Assembly (NCBI GenBank): GCA_946621045.1
Contig: CAMOOA010000049.1
Span: 1 to 8,136 of the forward strand
Direction: 5' to 3'
Length of the DNA stretch: 8,136 nucleotides
Source of the DNA: an uncultured Erysipelotrichaceae bacterium
GTDB lineage: Bacteria > Bacillota_I > Bacilli_A > Erysipelotrichales > Erysipelotrichaceae
Shown: positions 1-6,543 of the stretch, piece by piece
Layout of the letters: the number at the start of each line of letters is the position of its first letter
Position numbering within the stretch: position 1 is the first letter of the stretch
Program-made: the position numbers and the translations under genes
The notes under the pieces: generated by a model
What the model was told of the DNA's origin: nothing
Seen by the model: only the letters and a program-made list of their open reading frames with translations
The model's database searches: none

Positions 1-7
1 GACATGC

Positions 8-107
8 AAAAAGCCGGAACAATGTCCGGCTCCTTCGCGTCTTCAACTCTTGATGTTTACATATTAATCTCGATAAAGAGAATACTCATTACTGTTCTTG
101 CCAGTTT
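8..107. repeat. Copy A of an approximately 100-bp imperfect direct repeat
   Basis: This copy matches 214-313 at roughly 84 of 100 positions counted by eye, without net length change. The first 59 bases are nearly identical and the last 20 identical, with most differences in between. It includes a leftward terminator hairpin and, on the minus strand, a reading frame ending KLARTVMSILFIEINM (TAA at 57-59) that is blocked upstream by a stop at 144-146. Confidence 0.75.
12..31 (-). terminator. Leftward intrinsic terminator in repeat copy A
   Basis: AGCCGGA and TCCGGCT form a 7-bp stem around ACAATG. Read leftward it runs into TTTTTGC, a short U-tract. Confidence 0.6.
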
Positions 108-213
108 GTAATTAGCGCGAGAGGGATTACATATTCTATTTATCTAATTTGCTGTATTTCATTTAACGGATTTGCGGCATTTTGTTTATTAGATTTGTGA
201 TTAGTCACCTGAA
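108..213. other. AT-rich spacer between the repeat copies, no gene seen
   Basis: The 106 bases between the copies are clearly more AT-rich than the genes of the window and hold stops in all plausible frames. Together with 314-434 and 506-590 this stretch left of the operon shows no coding signal I can support. Confidence 0.5.
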
Positions 214-237
214 AAAAAGCCGGAACAATGTCCGGCT
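212..237 (-). terminator. Leftward intrinsic terminator in repeat copy B
   Basis: The same 7-bp stem as in copy A (218-237), followed leftward by seven T residues, a textbook U-tract. With the hairpin at 473-505 it could act as a second stop for read-through from the importer operon. Confidence 0.7.
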
Positions 238-313
238 CCTTCGTGTCTTCAGCTCTTGATGGTTACATATTATATTCGATCAGCATTCTGGCTATTACTG
301 TTCTTGCCAGTTT
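214..313. repeat. Copy B of the approximately 100-bp imperfect direct repeat
   Basis: This is the partner of 8-107, offset by 206 bp. It carries the same hairpin and, on the minus strand, a frame ending KLARTVIARMLIEYNM (TAA at 263-265). That frame stays open to an ATG at 493 (76 aa), but the ATG lies inside the terminator at 473-505 and has no ribosome binding site, so I do not call a gene. The repeat looks like two decayed copies of the end of one gene plus its terminator. Confidence 0.75.
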
Positions 314-434
314 CTGACTGCTCTCGACGACTGAAGTCGCGGGGTTCTCAGGGCTAATACTGCTTTGGATCACAGTCCCAGGAATCCCCTTCCATAATGC
401 GAATGCATTTGGGAGGTGGAGGTTCAATTGAGGA

Positions 435-457
435 CTGACCGGAATCTCCCCGGTCAG
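435..457. other. Perfect 8-bp stem-loop beyond the operon terminator
   Basis: CTGACCGG (435-442) pairs with CCGGTCAG (450-457) around AATCTCC. No U-tract follows in either direction. It may assist termination or belong to a decayed gene; nothing more can be said. Confidence 0.4.
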
Positions 458-472
458 CGCTCCATTCTGATG

Positions 473-505
473 AAAAGGAGCGGCACAGATCATGCTGCTC
501 CTTTT
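473..505. terminator. Intrinsic terminator past the end of the importer operon (bidirectional-type)
   Basis: AAAAGGAGCGGCA (473-485) and TGCTGCTCCTTTT (493-505) form a 13-bp stem with a 7-nt loop. It lies 86 nt past the operon's last stop, and the leftward reading ends in CTCCTTTTC, so it can end the operon. The mismatch in the stem is a G-U wobble on the rightward RNA but a C-A mismatch on the leftward RNA, and the longer U-run (TTTTT) is on the rightward side, so it suits rightward transcripts slightly better. Confidence 0.75.
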
Positions 506-590
506 TCTGTATCGTCATCTGTCAGACCCGCATCCATTGCGGCACAGATTCGTTATTCCGTGTTCTGCGAAGCAGGGCACTTTTCGCCGG

Positions 591-1349
591 TCAGAAGATT
601 GCATTAACCAGACGACCTGCGTATTCCGATTTCGGATGAAGGATCACATCCTCCGGCGTTCCCTGTTCCACAATCCTGCCGTCATACAGGACCATTACCC
701 GGTCACAGAACATCTGTACCAGCGCCAGGTTATGACAGATGAAGAGATATGAAAGCTTCCGTTCTTTCTGCAGTTTCATAAGCAGTTCCACGATCTGTTT
801 CTGCACTGTCACATCCAGCGCGGATGTCGCTTCATCGAAAATCAGAATCTCCGGGTCGCACATCAATGCCCGTGCGATCGCGGCACGCTGGCACTGCCCG
901 CCCGAAACCTGATGCGGATAGCGTTTCAGAAAATCTTCGGAAAGTCCGCACTGTTCCAGAAGAAAACATGCTTTTTCTTCCCGCTCTGCTTTCGCAATTC
1001 CCTGGTTTCTGAGACTCTCGCAGATGCCGTCTCCGAGCGTTCGCCTCGGATCAAACGAGCCCATCGGCTGCTGGAATACCATCTGTATCTTCCGGTATAC
1101 CGGAATCAGCTGTTTTCCCTTTAAGCCGGTAATCTCTGTTCCGCCAAGTTCAATGATTCCTGTATCCGCATCGATCTGCCTTGTGATAAGTCTTGCCAGC
1201 GTCGATTTTCCGGAACCGGACTCCCCGACAATGCCGAGAATTTCGTCCGGCATTACGGAAAAGCTGACATGATCCACGGCGAAAAACGCCTCTTTTCCGG
1301 CTCGCGAAAATGATTTGGACAGGTTTTCAACATTCAGAACCGGTTCCAT
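591..1349 (-). CDS. ABC transporter ATP-binding protein, NikE/CntF/OppF-like (second ATPase of a nickel/peptide-type importer)
   Basis: This is a 252-aa cytoplasmic ATPase that would power the importer encoded upstream, paired with the ATPase at 1350-2132. All nucleotide-binding motifs are visible: Walker A GESGSGKST (residues 42-50), Q-loop Gln93 in MVFQQP, signature VSGGQ (148-152), Walker B ILIFDE (168-173), D-loop SALD (176-179) and switch His206. The pattern VFQQPMGSFDPRRT is typical of the OppF/DppF/NikE side of these pairs. OppF and DppF usually run to about 320-330 aa with a C-terminal oligopeptide-transporter extension. This protein ends soon after the ABC core (HPKSEYAGRLVNAIF), as in NikE and CntF. 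The ATG directly follows the TAA of the preceding gene, with GGAGGAAATAA before it as a strong ribosome binding site. It is the last gene of the operon. The substrate cannot be read from the ATPase. Confidence 0.93.
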   Translation of the reverse strand: MEPVLNVENLSKSFSRAGKEAFFAVDHVSFSVMPDEILGIVGESGSGKSTLARLITRQIDADTGIIELGGTEITGLKGKQLIPVYRKIQMVFQQPMGSFDPRRTLGDGICESLRNQGIAKAEREEKACFLLEQCGLSEDFLKRYPHQVSGGQCQRAAIARALMCDPEILIFDEATSALDVTVQKQIVELLMKLQKERKLSYLFICHNLALVQMFCDRVMVLYDGRIVEQGTPEDVILHPKSEYAGRLVNAIF

Positions 1350-2132
1350 TTATTTCCTCCGAAGTCTGGGCACAGCGCTCAGCAGTTTCTTTGTGTAATC
1401 ATCTTTCGGATGGTTCAGCACATCCTCTGCCCTGCCGTACTCTTTCATACAGCCGTTCTGCAGAACAAGAACACTGTCCGCCATGGCGGATACAACGCCG
1501 ATGTCATGCGTCACGATGATAATCGCGGTGCCGAAAACATCCCGCACATGCAGCATCTCCTCGACGACCTGCCGCTGTATGATCACATCAAGTGCTGAAG
1601 TCGGTTCATCCGCAAGCAGTACTGCCGGATTCATTAACATTGCGATGGCGATTCCTGCGCGCTGGTTCATCCCTCCCGAAAGTTCAAACGGATAGCTGTT
1701 CCACACGCGTTCCCCGTCTCTGAAATTCAGTTTTTCAAACAGCTCCATGGCCTGTGCTTTCGCGGCAGCGCGGTCGGTCTTATGATGGGCAGCCATGCTT
1801 TCCGCAATCTGCTCGCCGATCGTGCGGATCGGACTGAGAGAGGCTCCGCAGTCCTGAAAGATCATGCCGATCTTCTCTCCGCAGATGAGGCGCATCTCCT
1901 TTTCCGGAAGATCCGGAAGGTTCTTCCCTTCAAACCAGATGTCCCCGCGCGTAACCATTCCGCTTCTGCCAAGCAGTCCCATCGCGGCCCGGATCAGCGT
2001 GGACTTGCCTGATCCCGACTCTCCCACAAGACCCAGTATCTCACCGGCATGAAGCGGAAAACTCACATCATGAACAACCGGTGTACCGTTGAAGGAGATC
2101 TCCACATTCCGGTATTCCAGCAAAACAGACAT
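1350..2132 (-). CDS. ABC transporter ATP-binding protein, NikD/CntD/DppD-like (first ATPase of a nickel/peptide-type importer)
   Basis: This is a 260-aa ATPase that would form a heterodimer with the next gene product and drive the two permeases. Motifs are intact: Walker A GESGSGKST (37-45), Q-loop Gln93 in MIFQD, signature LSGGM (151-155) within FELSGGMNQR, Walker B VLLADE (171-176), D-loop SALD (179-182) and switch His209. The DppD/NikD side is indicated by the segment GASLSPIRTIGEQI and by the LSGGMNQR form of the signature. It lacks the long C-terminal domain of OppD/DppD and ends at HPKDDYTKKLLSAVPRLRRK, the size of NikD. The start is preceded by AAAGGAGG 8 nt upstream, an almost perfect Shine-Dalgarno. 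It follows the binding-protein gene after 84 nt containing a strong hairpin, so its level may be lower than that of the binding protein. Confidence 0.93.
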   Translation of the reverse strand: MSVLLEYRNVEISFNGTPVVHDVSFPLHAGEILGLVGESGSGKSTLIRAAMGLLGRSGMVTRGDIWFEGKNLPDLPEKEMRLICGEKIGMIFQDCGASLSPIRTIGEQIAESMAAHHKTDRAAAKAQAMELFEKLNFRDGERVWNSYPFELSGGMNQRAGIAIAMLMNPAVLLADEPTSALDVIIQRQVVEEMLHVRDVFGTAIIIVTHDIGVVSAMADSVLVLQNGCMKEYGRAEDVLNHPKDDYTKKLLSAVPRLRRK

Positions 2133-2174
2133 GAACAGACCTCCTTTCTCTGAATTTCACTGTACCTGAAAGAA

Positions 2175-2207
2175 CTGTCCGACGGAGAATACCTCTCCAT
2201 CGGACAG
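2175..2207 (-). terminator. Intercistronic stem-loop between the binding protein and ATPase genes
   Basis: A 14-bp stem (2175-2188 pairing with 2194-2207) with a 5-nt loop starts 9 nt past the binding-protein stop codon. In the leftward transcript the one imperfect position is a G-U wobble, so the full stem can form. The next bases on the transcript are TTCTTTCAGG, only a weak U-run. This fits a partial terminator or an mRNA-stabilising 3' hairpin that keeps the binding protein more abundant than the ATPases, a common arrangement in ABC import operons. Which of the two it is cannot be decided from sequence. Confidence 0.7.
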
Positions 2208-2216
2208 CGCTGCTGC

Positions 2217-3809
2217 TCAGTTGATATCCAGGTCTGCAGTCAGCTCATAGAAATCGCATGCGTGCGCTTCAAGACCGGTAACGTTTGCCTTCATGATCAT
2301 GCTCATACGCAGGAAGGAACAGAAGACATAGGAGTTATCATCCAGAAGCTCCTTCTGCATATCCACCGCAATCTGACTGCGCTCCGCCGGATCAAACGTT
2401 CCGCGCAGCTGCACTGCAAGCTCTTCCAGCCGGTCAGAATGATGACCGCCGGAATTCTTGATCGAGTTGTCCAGGCAGTAGGTATCAAAGAAGTTTGCCG
2501 GATCGCCGAGACCTGCGTTGACATTTGCACTGAACCAGACATCCCAGGCAGTCGGATCCTTGCGGATACTGTTATGGTCCTTGGTAACGTTCGGAATGAC
2601 TTCAATGCCGATTTCCTTAAGCGAAGCCTGAGAAGATTCGACAAGAAGCGGAAGCTCCTGACGGCTCGGATAGGTCAGCCAGCGGATGGAGAGCTTCTGC
2701 CCGTCTTTTTCACGGATGCCGTCGCCGTCGGTATCCTTCCATCCCGCCTCCTCAAGGATTTCCTTCGCCTGTTCGGGATCATACGGTTCGCCCGTTACAC
2801 CCTTTCCGAAGGAGAAAGTGTCCGGGAATGCGCCTTCCGCCGGATAACCGTAACCGTTCAGCAGCACATCTACAAATCCCTGTTTGTTAATGCCGAGGCA
2901 GATTGCCTTGCGGACTGCAGGATCACGAATGATATCAGACGCAAAATTCATCATGCCCCAGAAGCAACGGCTTGTCTGAATGCTTGAGAATTTGTAATTG
3001 TCATTTTCAAACAGCGGATAGCTTGCATATGCCATGCCGTATGCCGCGTCAATCTCGCCGGACTGCAGCGCCATTGCCAGGGTGTCGCCGTCTGAGATCG
3101 TGCGGACTTTGATCTCATCAATATGCACATCTCCGTCCCAGTAGTTTTCGTTTTTCACGAGATTCACATGATCATCCGTGACAACTTCCGTTGCGACATA
3201 TGGTCCGGTGCCGGTCACACAGCCGTTCTCCGGAATTCCGGCCTCCATGTCGATGATGCAGCCGTATGGCTCGGAGAGGTAGTTCATGAGAACCGGATTC
3301 GGCTCGGAAGTAACAATTGTAAGTTTCTGTCCGTCCGCTTCCATCGAGGCAATCTTAAGATTGTCCGCAGCGCGCTCATGCACTTCAATCAGATGCTCAA
3401 AGCAGTCTTTTACCGCTGCCGCATCCACTTTCTTTCCATTGGAGAAGCAGACATTATCCTTGATCACGATTTCCCACGTGTTGGCGCCGTCTGTGCATTC
3501 CGCGCTTTCCGCAAGCCACGGGGAGAGCGTGCCGTCATCATTGATTTTCATCAGTGTCTCGCCGACGCCGTAGCGGATGCACGGCCATCCGGAATATGCG
3601 TAATGCGGATTGATGTCCGGTTCTTCGTTTTCCGCGTTAAAGGTTGTGTCGCCGAAAACGAACGTCTTCTTTCCGCCCGCCGCGGCTGCAGTTTCCTGTG
3701 CAGCCTCTGTCCCCGACGCGGTGTCTGCGGGCGCTGCCGATCCGCTGCCGCATGCCGCAAGACTCAGTGTCAGGCACAATGCTGTAATAAGTCTTTGAAT
3801 CTGTTTCAT
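2217..3809 (-). CDS. Family 5 solute-binding lipoprotein of a nickel/peptide-type ABC importer (NikA/CntA/OppA superfamily)
   Basis: This is a 530-aa extracytoplasmic receptor that would deliver the substrate to the permeases. The N-terminus is a lipoprotein signal: MKQIQR, a hydrophobic stretch (7-19) and the lipobox LAAC with Cys20. An Ala/Thr/Glu-rich linker follows to about residue 46. The family fold is shown by GVGETLMKINDDGTLSPWLAES (81-102, numbered from this start), NPHYAY (67-72), TGTGPY (199-204), ENYWDG (221-226) and DPAVRKAICLGINKQ (296-310). A DTDGDGIREKDG loop (359-370) resembles the calcium-binding inserts of other Firmicutes members. His456-His457 follow a GG in the C-terminal lobe. 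Length matches NikA and CntA (about 525-530 aa) and also OppA, so substrate class is open. An earlier in-frame ATG at 3860 would add 17 charged residues before the signal; the ATG at 3809 has AAAGGA 9 nt upstream and is preferred. It lies 47 nt after the permease gene. Confidence 0.92.
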   Translation of the reverse strand: MKQIQRLITALCLTLSLAACGSGSAAPADTASGTEAAQETAAAAGGKKTFVFGDTTFNAENEEPDINPHYAYSGWPCIRYGVGETLMKINDDGTLSPWLAESAECTDGANTWEIVIKDNVCFSNGKKVDAAAVKDCFEHLIEVHERAADNLKIASMEADGQKLTIVTSEPNPVLMNYLSEPYGCIIDMEAGIPENGCVTGTGPYVATEVVTDDHVNLVKNENYWDGDVHIDEIKVRTISDGDTLAMALQSGEIDAAYGMAYASYPLFENDNYKFSSIQTSRCFWGMMNFASDIIRDPAVRKAICLGINKQGFVDVLLNGYGYPAEGAFPDTFSFGKGVTGEPYDPEQAKEILEEAGWKDTDGDGIREKDGQKLSIRWLTYPSRQELPLLVESSQASLKEIGIEVIPNVTKDHNSIRKDPTAWDVWFSANVNAGLGDPANFFDTYCLDNSIKNSGGHHSDRLEELAVQLRGTFDPAERSQIAVDMQKELLDDNSYVFCSFLRMSMIMKANVTGLEAHACDFYELTADLDIN

Positions 3810-3818
3810 ACTGTAAAT

Positions 3819-3824
3819 TCCTTT
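3819..3824 (-). promoter_or_regulatory. Ribosome binding site that fixes the lipoprotein start
   Basis: On the leftward transcript AAAGGA lies 9 nt before the ATG at 3809 and directly ahead of the lipoprotein signal sequence. The upstream in-frame ATG at 3860 overlaps the stop of the permease gene and would place charged residues before the signal. Confidence 0.7.
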
Positions 3825-3856
3825 CCCTTCTCTGTTGAACTTCTGTATTTTCCGGA

Positions 3857-4714
3857 TCACTGCCTGTATGAGTTCGCAGGATCCAGATAATCCCTTACGG
3901 TATCACCGAGCAGATTGAATACCACAACGGTAAGAAAGATCGCAAAACCCGGTGAGAGCACCAGCCACGGATATGTCTGCAGCATACTGCGTCCGTTGCT
4001 CATCATATTGCCCCACTCTGCCGTCGGCGGCTGTGCGCCGAGTCCGAGAAAACTCAGTCCTGCAAGCTCCATCATCATTGTTCCGATATCCAGCATTGCC
4101 GTCACAAGGATCGGTCCCATGATATTTGGAAGAATATGACGCACGATCATCTGCGCGGAAGTGCATCCGGATAGTTTTGCGGCTTCCGCAAACGGCGCAT
4201 TCTTCAGCGCAAGCGTCTGGCTTCTGGCAACCCGCGCATACTTCGGCCAGCTGATCACCGCAAGCGCAAACACGGCATTGGATACTCCGCCGCCCAGCAG
4301 CGCCGCAATCGCCAGCGCAAACACAAGTCCCGGAAATGCAAGACAGACATCGGAGATCCGCATTATGACCGCATCTGTTACTCCGCCGATCCACCCGCAC
4401 AGCGTTCCGATGAGGGTGCCGAATATGGAAATCACTGCGACGAGGACCATCGTGGAGAAGATGCTGACCTGCGCTCCCACAACAACGCGTGAGAACATGT
4501 CACGTCCATACCGGTCCGTTCCCATCAGATGTTCCGCAGACGGCGGACGCAGGGCCAGGCTCAGATCCTGCGCGTACGGATCATACGGTACGATCCGGTC
4601 CGCTAAAACGGTAATCACCAGCAGAATCGCTGCCAGGACCAGAAAGAAGAGCAGTCTGGTCTTTACCGTATTCTTCCGGACATTCTGCACACGGACGGTT
4701 ACCGGCGCGCTCAT
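3857..4714 (-). CDS. ABC transporter permease, NikC/DppC/CntC-like
   Basis: This is a 285-aa integral membrane protein, the second permease of the importer. A short cytoplasmic N-terminus leads into a first membrane span at about 20-39. The family-typical segment PPSAEHLMGTDRYGRDMFSR (57-76) follows. Further hydrophobic spans lie at about 84-108, 122-155, 198-220 and 252-272. The cytoplasmic EAA-type coupling loop is seen at FAEAAKLSGCTSAQMIVRHI (175-194), which contacts the ATPases. GLSFLGLGAQPPTAEWGNM (219-237) is another hallmark of the DppC/NikC branch. The gene overlaps the end of the upstream permease gene by 4 nt (ATGA), indicating translational coupling, and also has its own GGGAGG 9 nt before the ATG. 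Length is close to NikC (277 aa) and DppC (about 300 aa). No motif identifies the substrate. Confidence 0.93.
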   Translation of the reverse strand: MSAPVTVRVQNVRKNTVKTRLLFFLVLAAILLVITVLADRIVPYDPYAQDLSLALRPPSAEHLMGTDRYGRDMFSRVVVGAQVSIFSTMVLVAVISIFGTLIGTLCGWIGGVTDAVIMRISDVCLAFPGLVFALAIAALLGGGVSNAVFALAVISWPKYARVARSQTLALKNAPFAEAAKLSGCTSAQMIVRHILPNIMGPILVTAMLDIGTMMMELAGLSFLGLGAQPPTAEWGNMMSNGRSMLQTYPWLVLSPGFAIFLTVVVFNLLGDTVRDYLDPANSYRQ

Positions 4715-5655
4715 GATTCCAATCCTCCCAGCCGGATTCGCGGATCCAGATACCGGTAGCTCAGGTCAGTGATCAGATTGACTGCGACATATATAATCGC
4801 CATCCACATGACGTAAGCCTGAATCATTGGATAATCACGCATGTTGATCGCATCAACTGCCATCTTTCCGACGCCGTCCCACATGAAGATGGATTCCACG
4901 ATCGCAGTGCCGCCGAGCAGGGAGCCGATGGACAGTGTCAGCAGGGTGATGATTGTCACAAGCGAAGCCTTCAGCACACTGCTCACCAGCGTAACGGAAA
5001 ACTTCACGCCTCTTGCCTTTGCGCCGATCACATAGTCTTTGCTTAACTCATCCAGCACCGTTGCCCGCACCTGCCTCAGATATTTGGCAGACATGGGTAT
5101 GGCAAGCGTTAAGGCAGGCAACGCGGCGCTCTTCATACTGACGCCGCTCGAAATGACCGGAAACCAGTTCAGCCGGATGGCAAACAGATACATCAGCAGC
5201 AGTGAAACAAAGAAATTCGGAAGCGAGTTTCCGATAAAGCTCGCAGTCCGGATCAGATAGTCCGTCACGGTATTCTGCCTCACAGCCGCCCATATCCCGA
5301 GCGGAATTGATATCACAACGGTCAGAATGATCGATACGGCAGTTAACAGGATAGTTGCGGGAAGCTTCGATACAAACGTTGAAAAGACCGGCTTCCCGGA
5401 GACATAGGATATTCCCATATCGCCTTTGACAAGGTTTCCGAGCCAGGTGAAATACTGCACGACAAACGGCTTGTCGAGACCGAGTTCCTCCCGCGCGGAA
5501 TCAATCATCTCCTGGGAAACCGTTCCGCTGGTATTCTCCATTTTCTGCTCGACCACATCACTGCCCGCGATCCGCATCATGCCATAAGACAGGAACGTAA
5601 TCGCAAACAGAATCGGAATCAGCTGTAATAAACGCTTTACTGCGTAATGTTTCAT
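4711..5655 (-). CDS. ABC transporter permease, NikB/DppB/CntB-like
   Basis: This is a 314-aa integral membrane protein, the first permease of the importer. The N-terminal span (about 8-28) has the usual RLLQLIPILFAITFLSY character. The family motif LGLDKPFVVQYFTWLGNLVKGD lies at 58-79. Further hydrophobic spans are at about 100-124, 138-160, 177-190, 228-252 and 277-297. The EAA-type coupling loop is SKDYVIGAKARGVKFSVTLV (205-224), and GTAIVESIFMWDGVGKMAVD (249-268) is a signature of the DppB/NikB branch. It begins 3 nt after the methyltransferase stop, with AAAGG 7 nt before the ATG, so the enzyme and the importer share a transcript. The length equals that given for E. coli NikB, but DppB-type proteins fall in the same range. 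Confidence 0.93.
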   Translation of the reverse strand: MKHYAVKRLLQLIPILFAITFLSYGMMRIAGSDVVEQKMENTSGTVSQEMIDSAREELGLDKPFVVQYFTWLGNLVKGDMGISYVSGKPVFSTFVSKLPATILLTAVSIILTVVISIPLGIWAAVRQNTVTDYLIRTASFIGNSLPNFFVSLLLMYLFAIRLNWFPVISSGVSMKSAALPALTLAIPMSAKYLRQVRATVLDELSKDYVIGAKARGVKFSVTLVSSVLKASLVTIITLLTLSIGSLLGGTAIVESIFMWDGVGKMAVDAINMRDYPMIQAYVMWMAIIYVAVNLITDLSYRYLDPRIRLGGLES

Positions 5656-5658
5656 CGC

Positions 5659-6402
5659 TCAGCCTTTCTCTCCCGCCGGTTTGTATGCGGCTACTGTAAA
5701 GACAGGCGCCGGATTGTAAAATTCATCGATTTCCGCATAGATACGCCGGTACAGCTCGGGATCCGTGATCACCTTCGTAAATCCGGCTTCCTTCAGCAGC
5801 TTTATATCCCATTCCGGGCGCGGCTGATGCAGAGCTCCGATTTCTCTGGTAATCGCGTTGTTTTCCTTCATCATGTATTCCGGCACCAGCTTGTGGGCGT
5901 GGTTTTCGGGAAGCTCTGTGTGCTCTTTGTTCTGCAGAGCTGCATTGTAATCCGCGTCAAAGTTGATCATCACACCGCCCGGTTTCAGGATCCGGTACCA
6001 CTCCCGGTATGCACGGTCGAGATGAGGCAGCGTCCATGTGAGGTTGCGGGTCACCACCGCATCAAACAGTTCCGGTTCAAATGCCGTTTCTTCCGCATCC
6101 ATCAGAAGAAACTGCACCTTCAGACCCAGAACAGAAGCCATATGCGCCGCATGAGAAAGCATCTCCGGCGAGAGGTCGATTCCGGTCGTTTCATGCCCCT
6201 CCGCCGCAAGCAGACAGGCAAAGAAACCGGTGCCGGTGCCGATATCAAGAATACGCAGCGGTTTTCCCTGCGGAAGGTATCGCTGAAATTCGGCAGACCA
6301 ACGCTTCCGTTTTTCGCTTTCATATTCCCGCAGGCGCTGCTGTTCAAAGCCTTCCGCCCGCTGTGACCAGTACTGTTTCACACGCTGTTTGATCGGTTCC
6401 AT
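5659..6402 (-). CDS. Class I SAM-dependent methyltransferase, first gene of the importer operon
   Basis: This is a 247-aa soluble enzyme predicted to transfer a methyl group from S-adenosylmethionine; the acceptor is unknown. The Rossmann-type SAM site is clear: motif I ILDIGTGTGFFA (51-62), the ribose-binding acidic residue Asp76 in GIDLSPEML, motif II around MDAEE (101-105), and post-II segments FDAVVTRNLTW (113-123) and RILKPGGVMINFDADY (137-152). The C-terminal part (about 155-247) has no catalytic motif I recognise and probably forms the acceptor site. It resembles small-molecule methyltransferases of the UbiE/UbiG type more than RNA or DNA enzymes. Three starts are possible; 6402 has AGGAAAG 4 nt upstream and gives an N-terminus (KQRVKQYWSQRAEGFEQ) alignable with the paralogue at 6763-7542. 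It is 3 nt from the permease gene, so its product or substrate is likely linked to the cargo. Confidence 0.88.
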   Translation of the reverse strand: MEPIKQRVKQYWSQRAEGFEQQRLREYESEKRKRWSAEFQRYLPQGKPLRILDIGTGTGFFACLLAAEGHETTGIDLSPEMLSHAAHMASVLGLKVQFLLMDAEETAFEPELFDAVVTRNLTWTLPHLDRAYREWYRILKPGGVMINFDADYNAALQNKEHTELPENHAHKLVPEYMMKENNAITREIGALHQPRPEWDIKLLKEAGFTKVITDPELYRRIYAEIDEFYNPAPVFTVAAYKPAGEKG

Positions 6403-6406
6403 AACG

Positions 6407-6413
6407 CTTTCCT
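6407..6413 (-). promoter_or_regulatory. Ribosome binding site that fixes the first methyltransferase start
   Basis: AGGAAAG on the leftward transcript lies just ahead of the ATG at 6402. The in-frame ATG at 6423 has only an AT-rich upstream region, and an in-frame TTG at 6465 would place the coding region across the terminator-like hairpin at 6436-6475. Confidence 0.65.
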
Positions 6414-6435
6414 GATTTTTCATAAGATAAAACAA

Positions 6436-6475
6436 AAGGTATGAATTGCCCGCTTCTGCGGTCAAACCATACCTT
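6436..6475 (-). terminator. Terminator-like hairpin in the 5' leader of the methyltransferase/importer operon (candidate attenuator)
   Basis: On the leftward transcript AAGGTATG (6475 to 6468) pairs perfectly with CATACCTT (6443 to 6436), and the stem can be extended by wobble and A-U pairs. Inside is a second small hairpin, CCGC-AGAA-GCGG (6450-6461). The 3' arm runs into TTTTGTTTTATCTT, a good U-rich tract. It lies about 34 nt before the methyltransferase ATG and no leftward gene precedes it, so it reads best as a regulated terminator in the leader and not as the end of another gene. The decision signal (ligand, protein or uncharged tRNA) is not identifiable. Confidence 0.6.
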
Positions 6476-6485
6476 CTGGCATATG
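6468..6485 (-). promoter_or_regulatory. Possible antiterminator hairpin overlapping the leader terminator
   Basis: On the leftward transcript CATA(TG)CC can pair with GGTATG around an AGAA loop. This uses the same GGTATG that forms the 5' arm of the terminator stem, so the two structures exclude each other. The helix is short, with 6 pairs and a 2-nt bulge, so this is a proposal and not a strong call. Confidence 0.35.
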
Positions 6486-6527
6486 TTCACAAAACTTCAG
6501 ACTGCTCTGTAATAATTCAAGACACTA

Positions 6528-6541
6528 TACGCTTCTGCGTA
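6528..6541 (-). other. Leader stem-loop TACGC-AGAA-GCGTA
   Basis: A 5-bp stem with an AGAA loop in the leftward leader. Its core CGCAGAAGCG is repeated exactly at 6451-6460 inside the terminator-like hairpin. Confidence 0.45.
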
Positions 6542-6543
6542 CT

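Noticed and set aside
263..493. 76-codon minus-strand frame to the left of the operon
   Set aside because: Its ATG lies inside the terminator hairpin and has no ribosome binding site. Only the last part is shared with the other repeat copy, so it is treated as a remnant and not a gene.
480..549. GCGGCACAGAT repeated at 480-490 and 539-549
   Set aside because: A single 11-base repeat near a hairpin with no further structure; it can arise by chance or slippage and suggests no function.
3123..3890. 255-codon open frame on the plus strand opposite the binding-protein gene
   Set aside because: Composition is Cys/Arg/His-rich with no recognisable motif; it is a shadow of the lipoprotein gene, as are the plus-strand frames at 2262-2987 and 5647-6366 for their genes.
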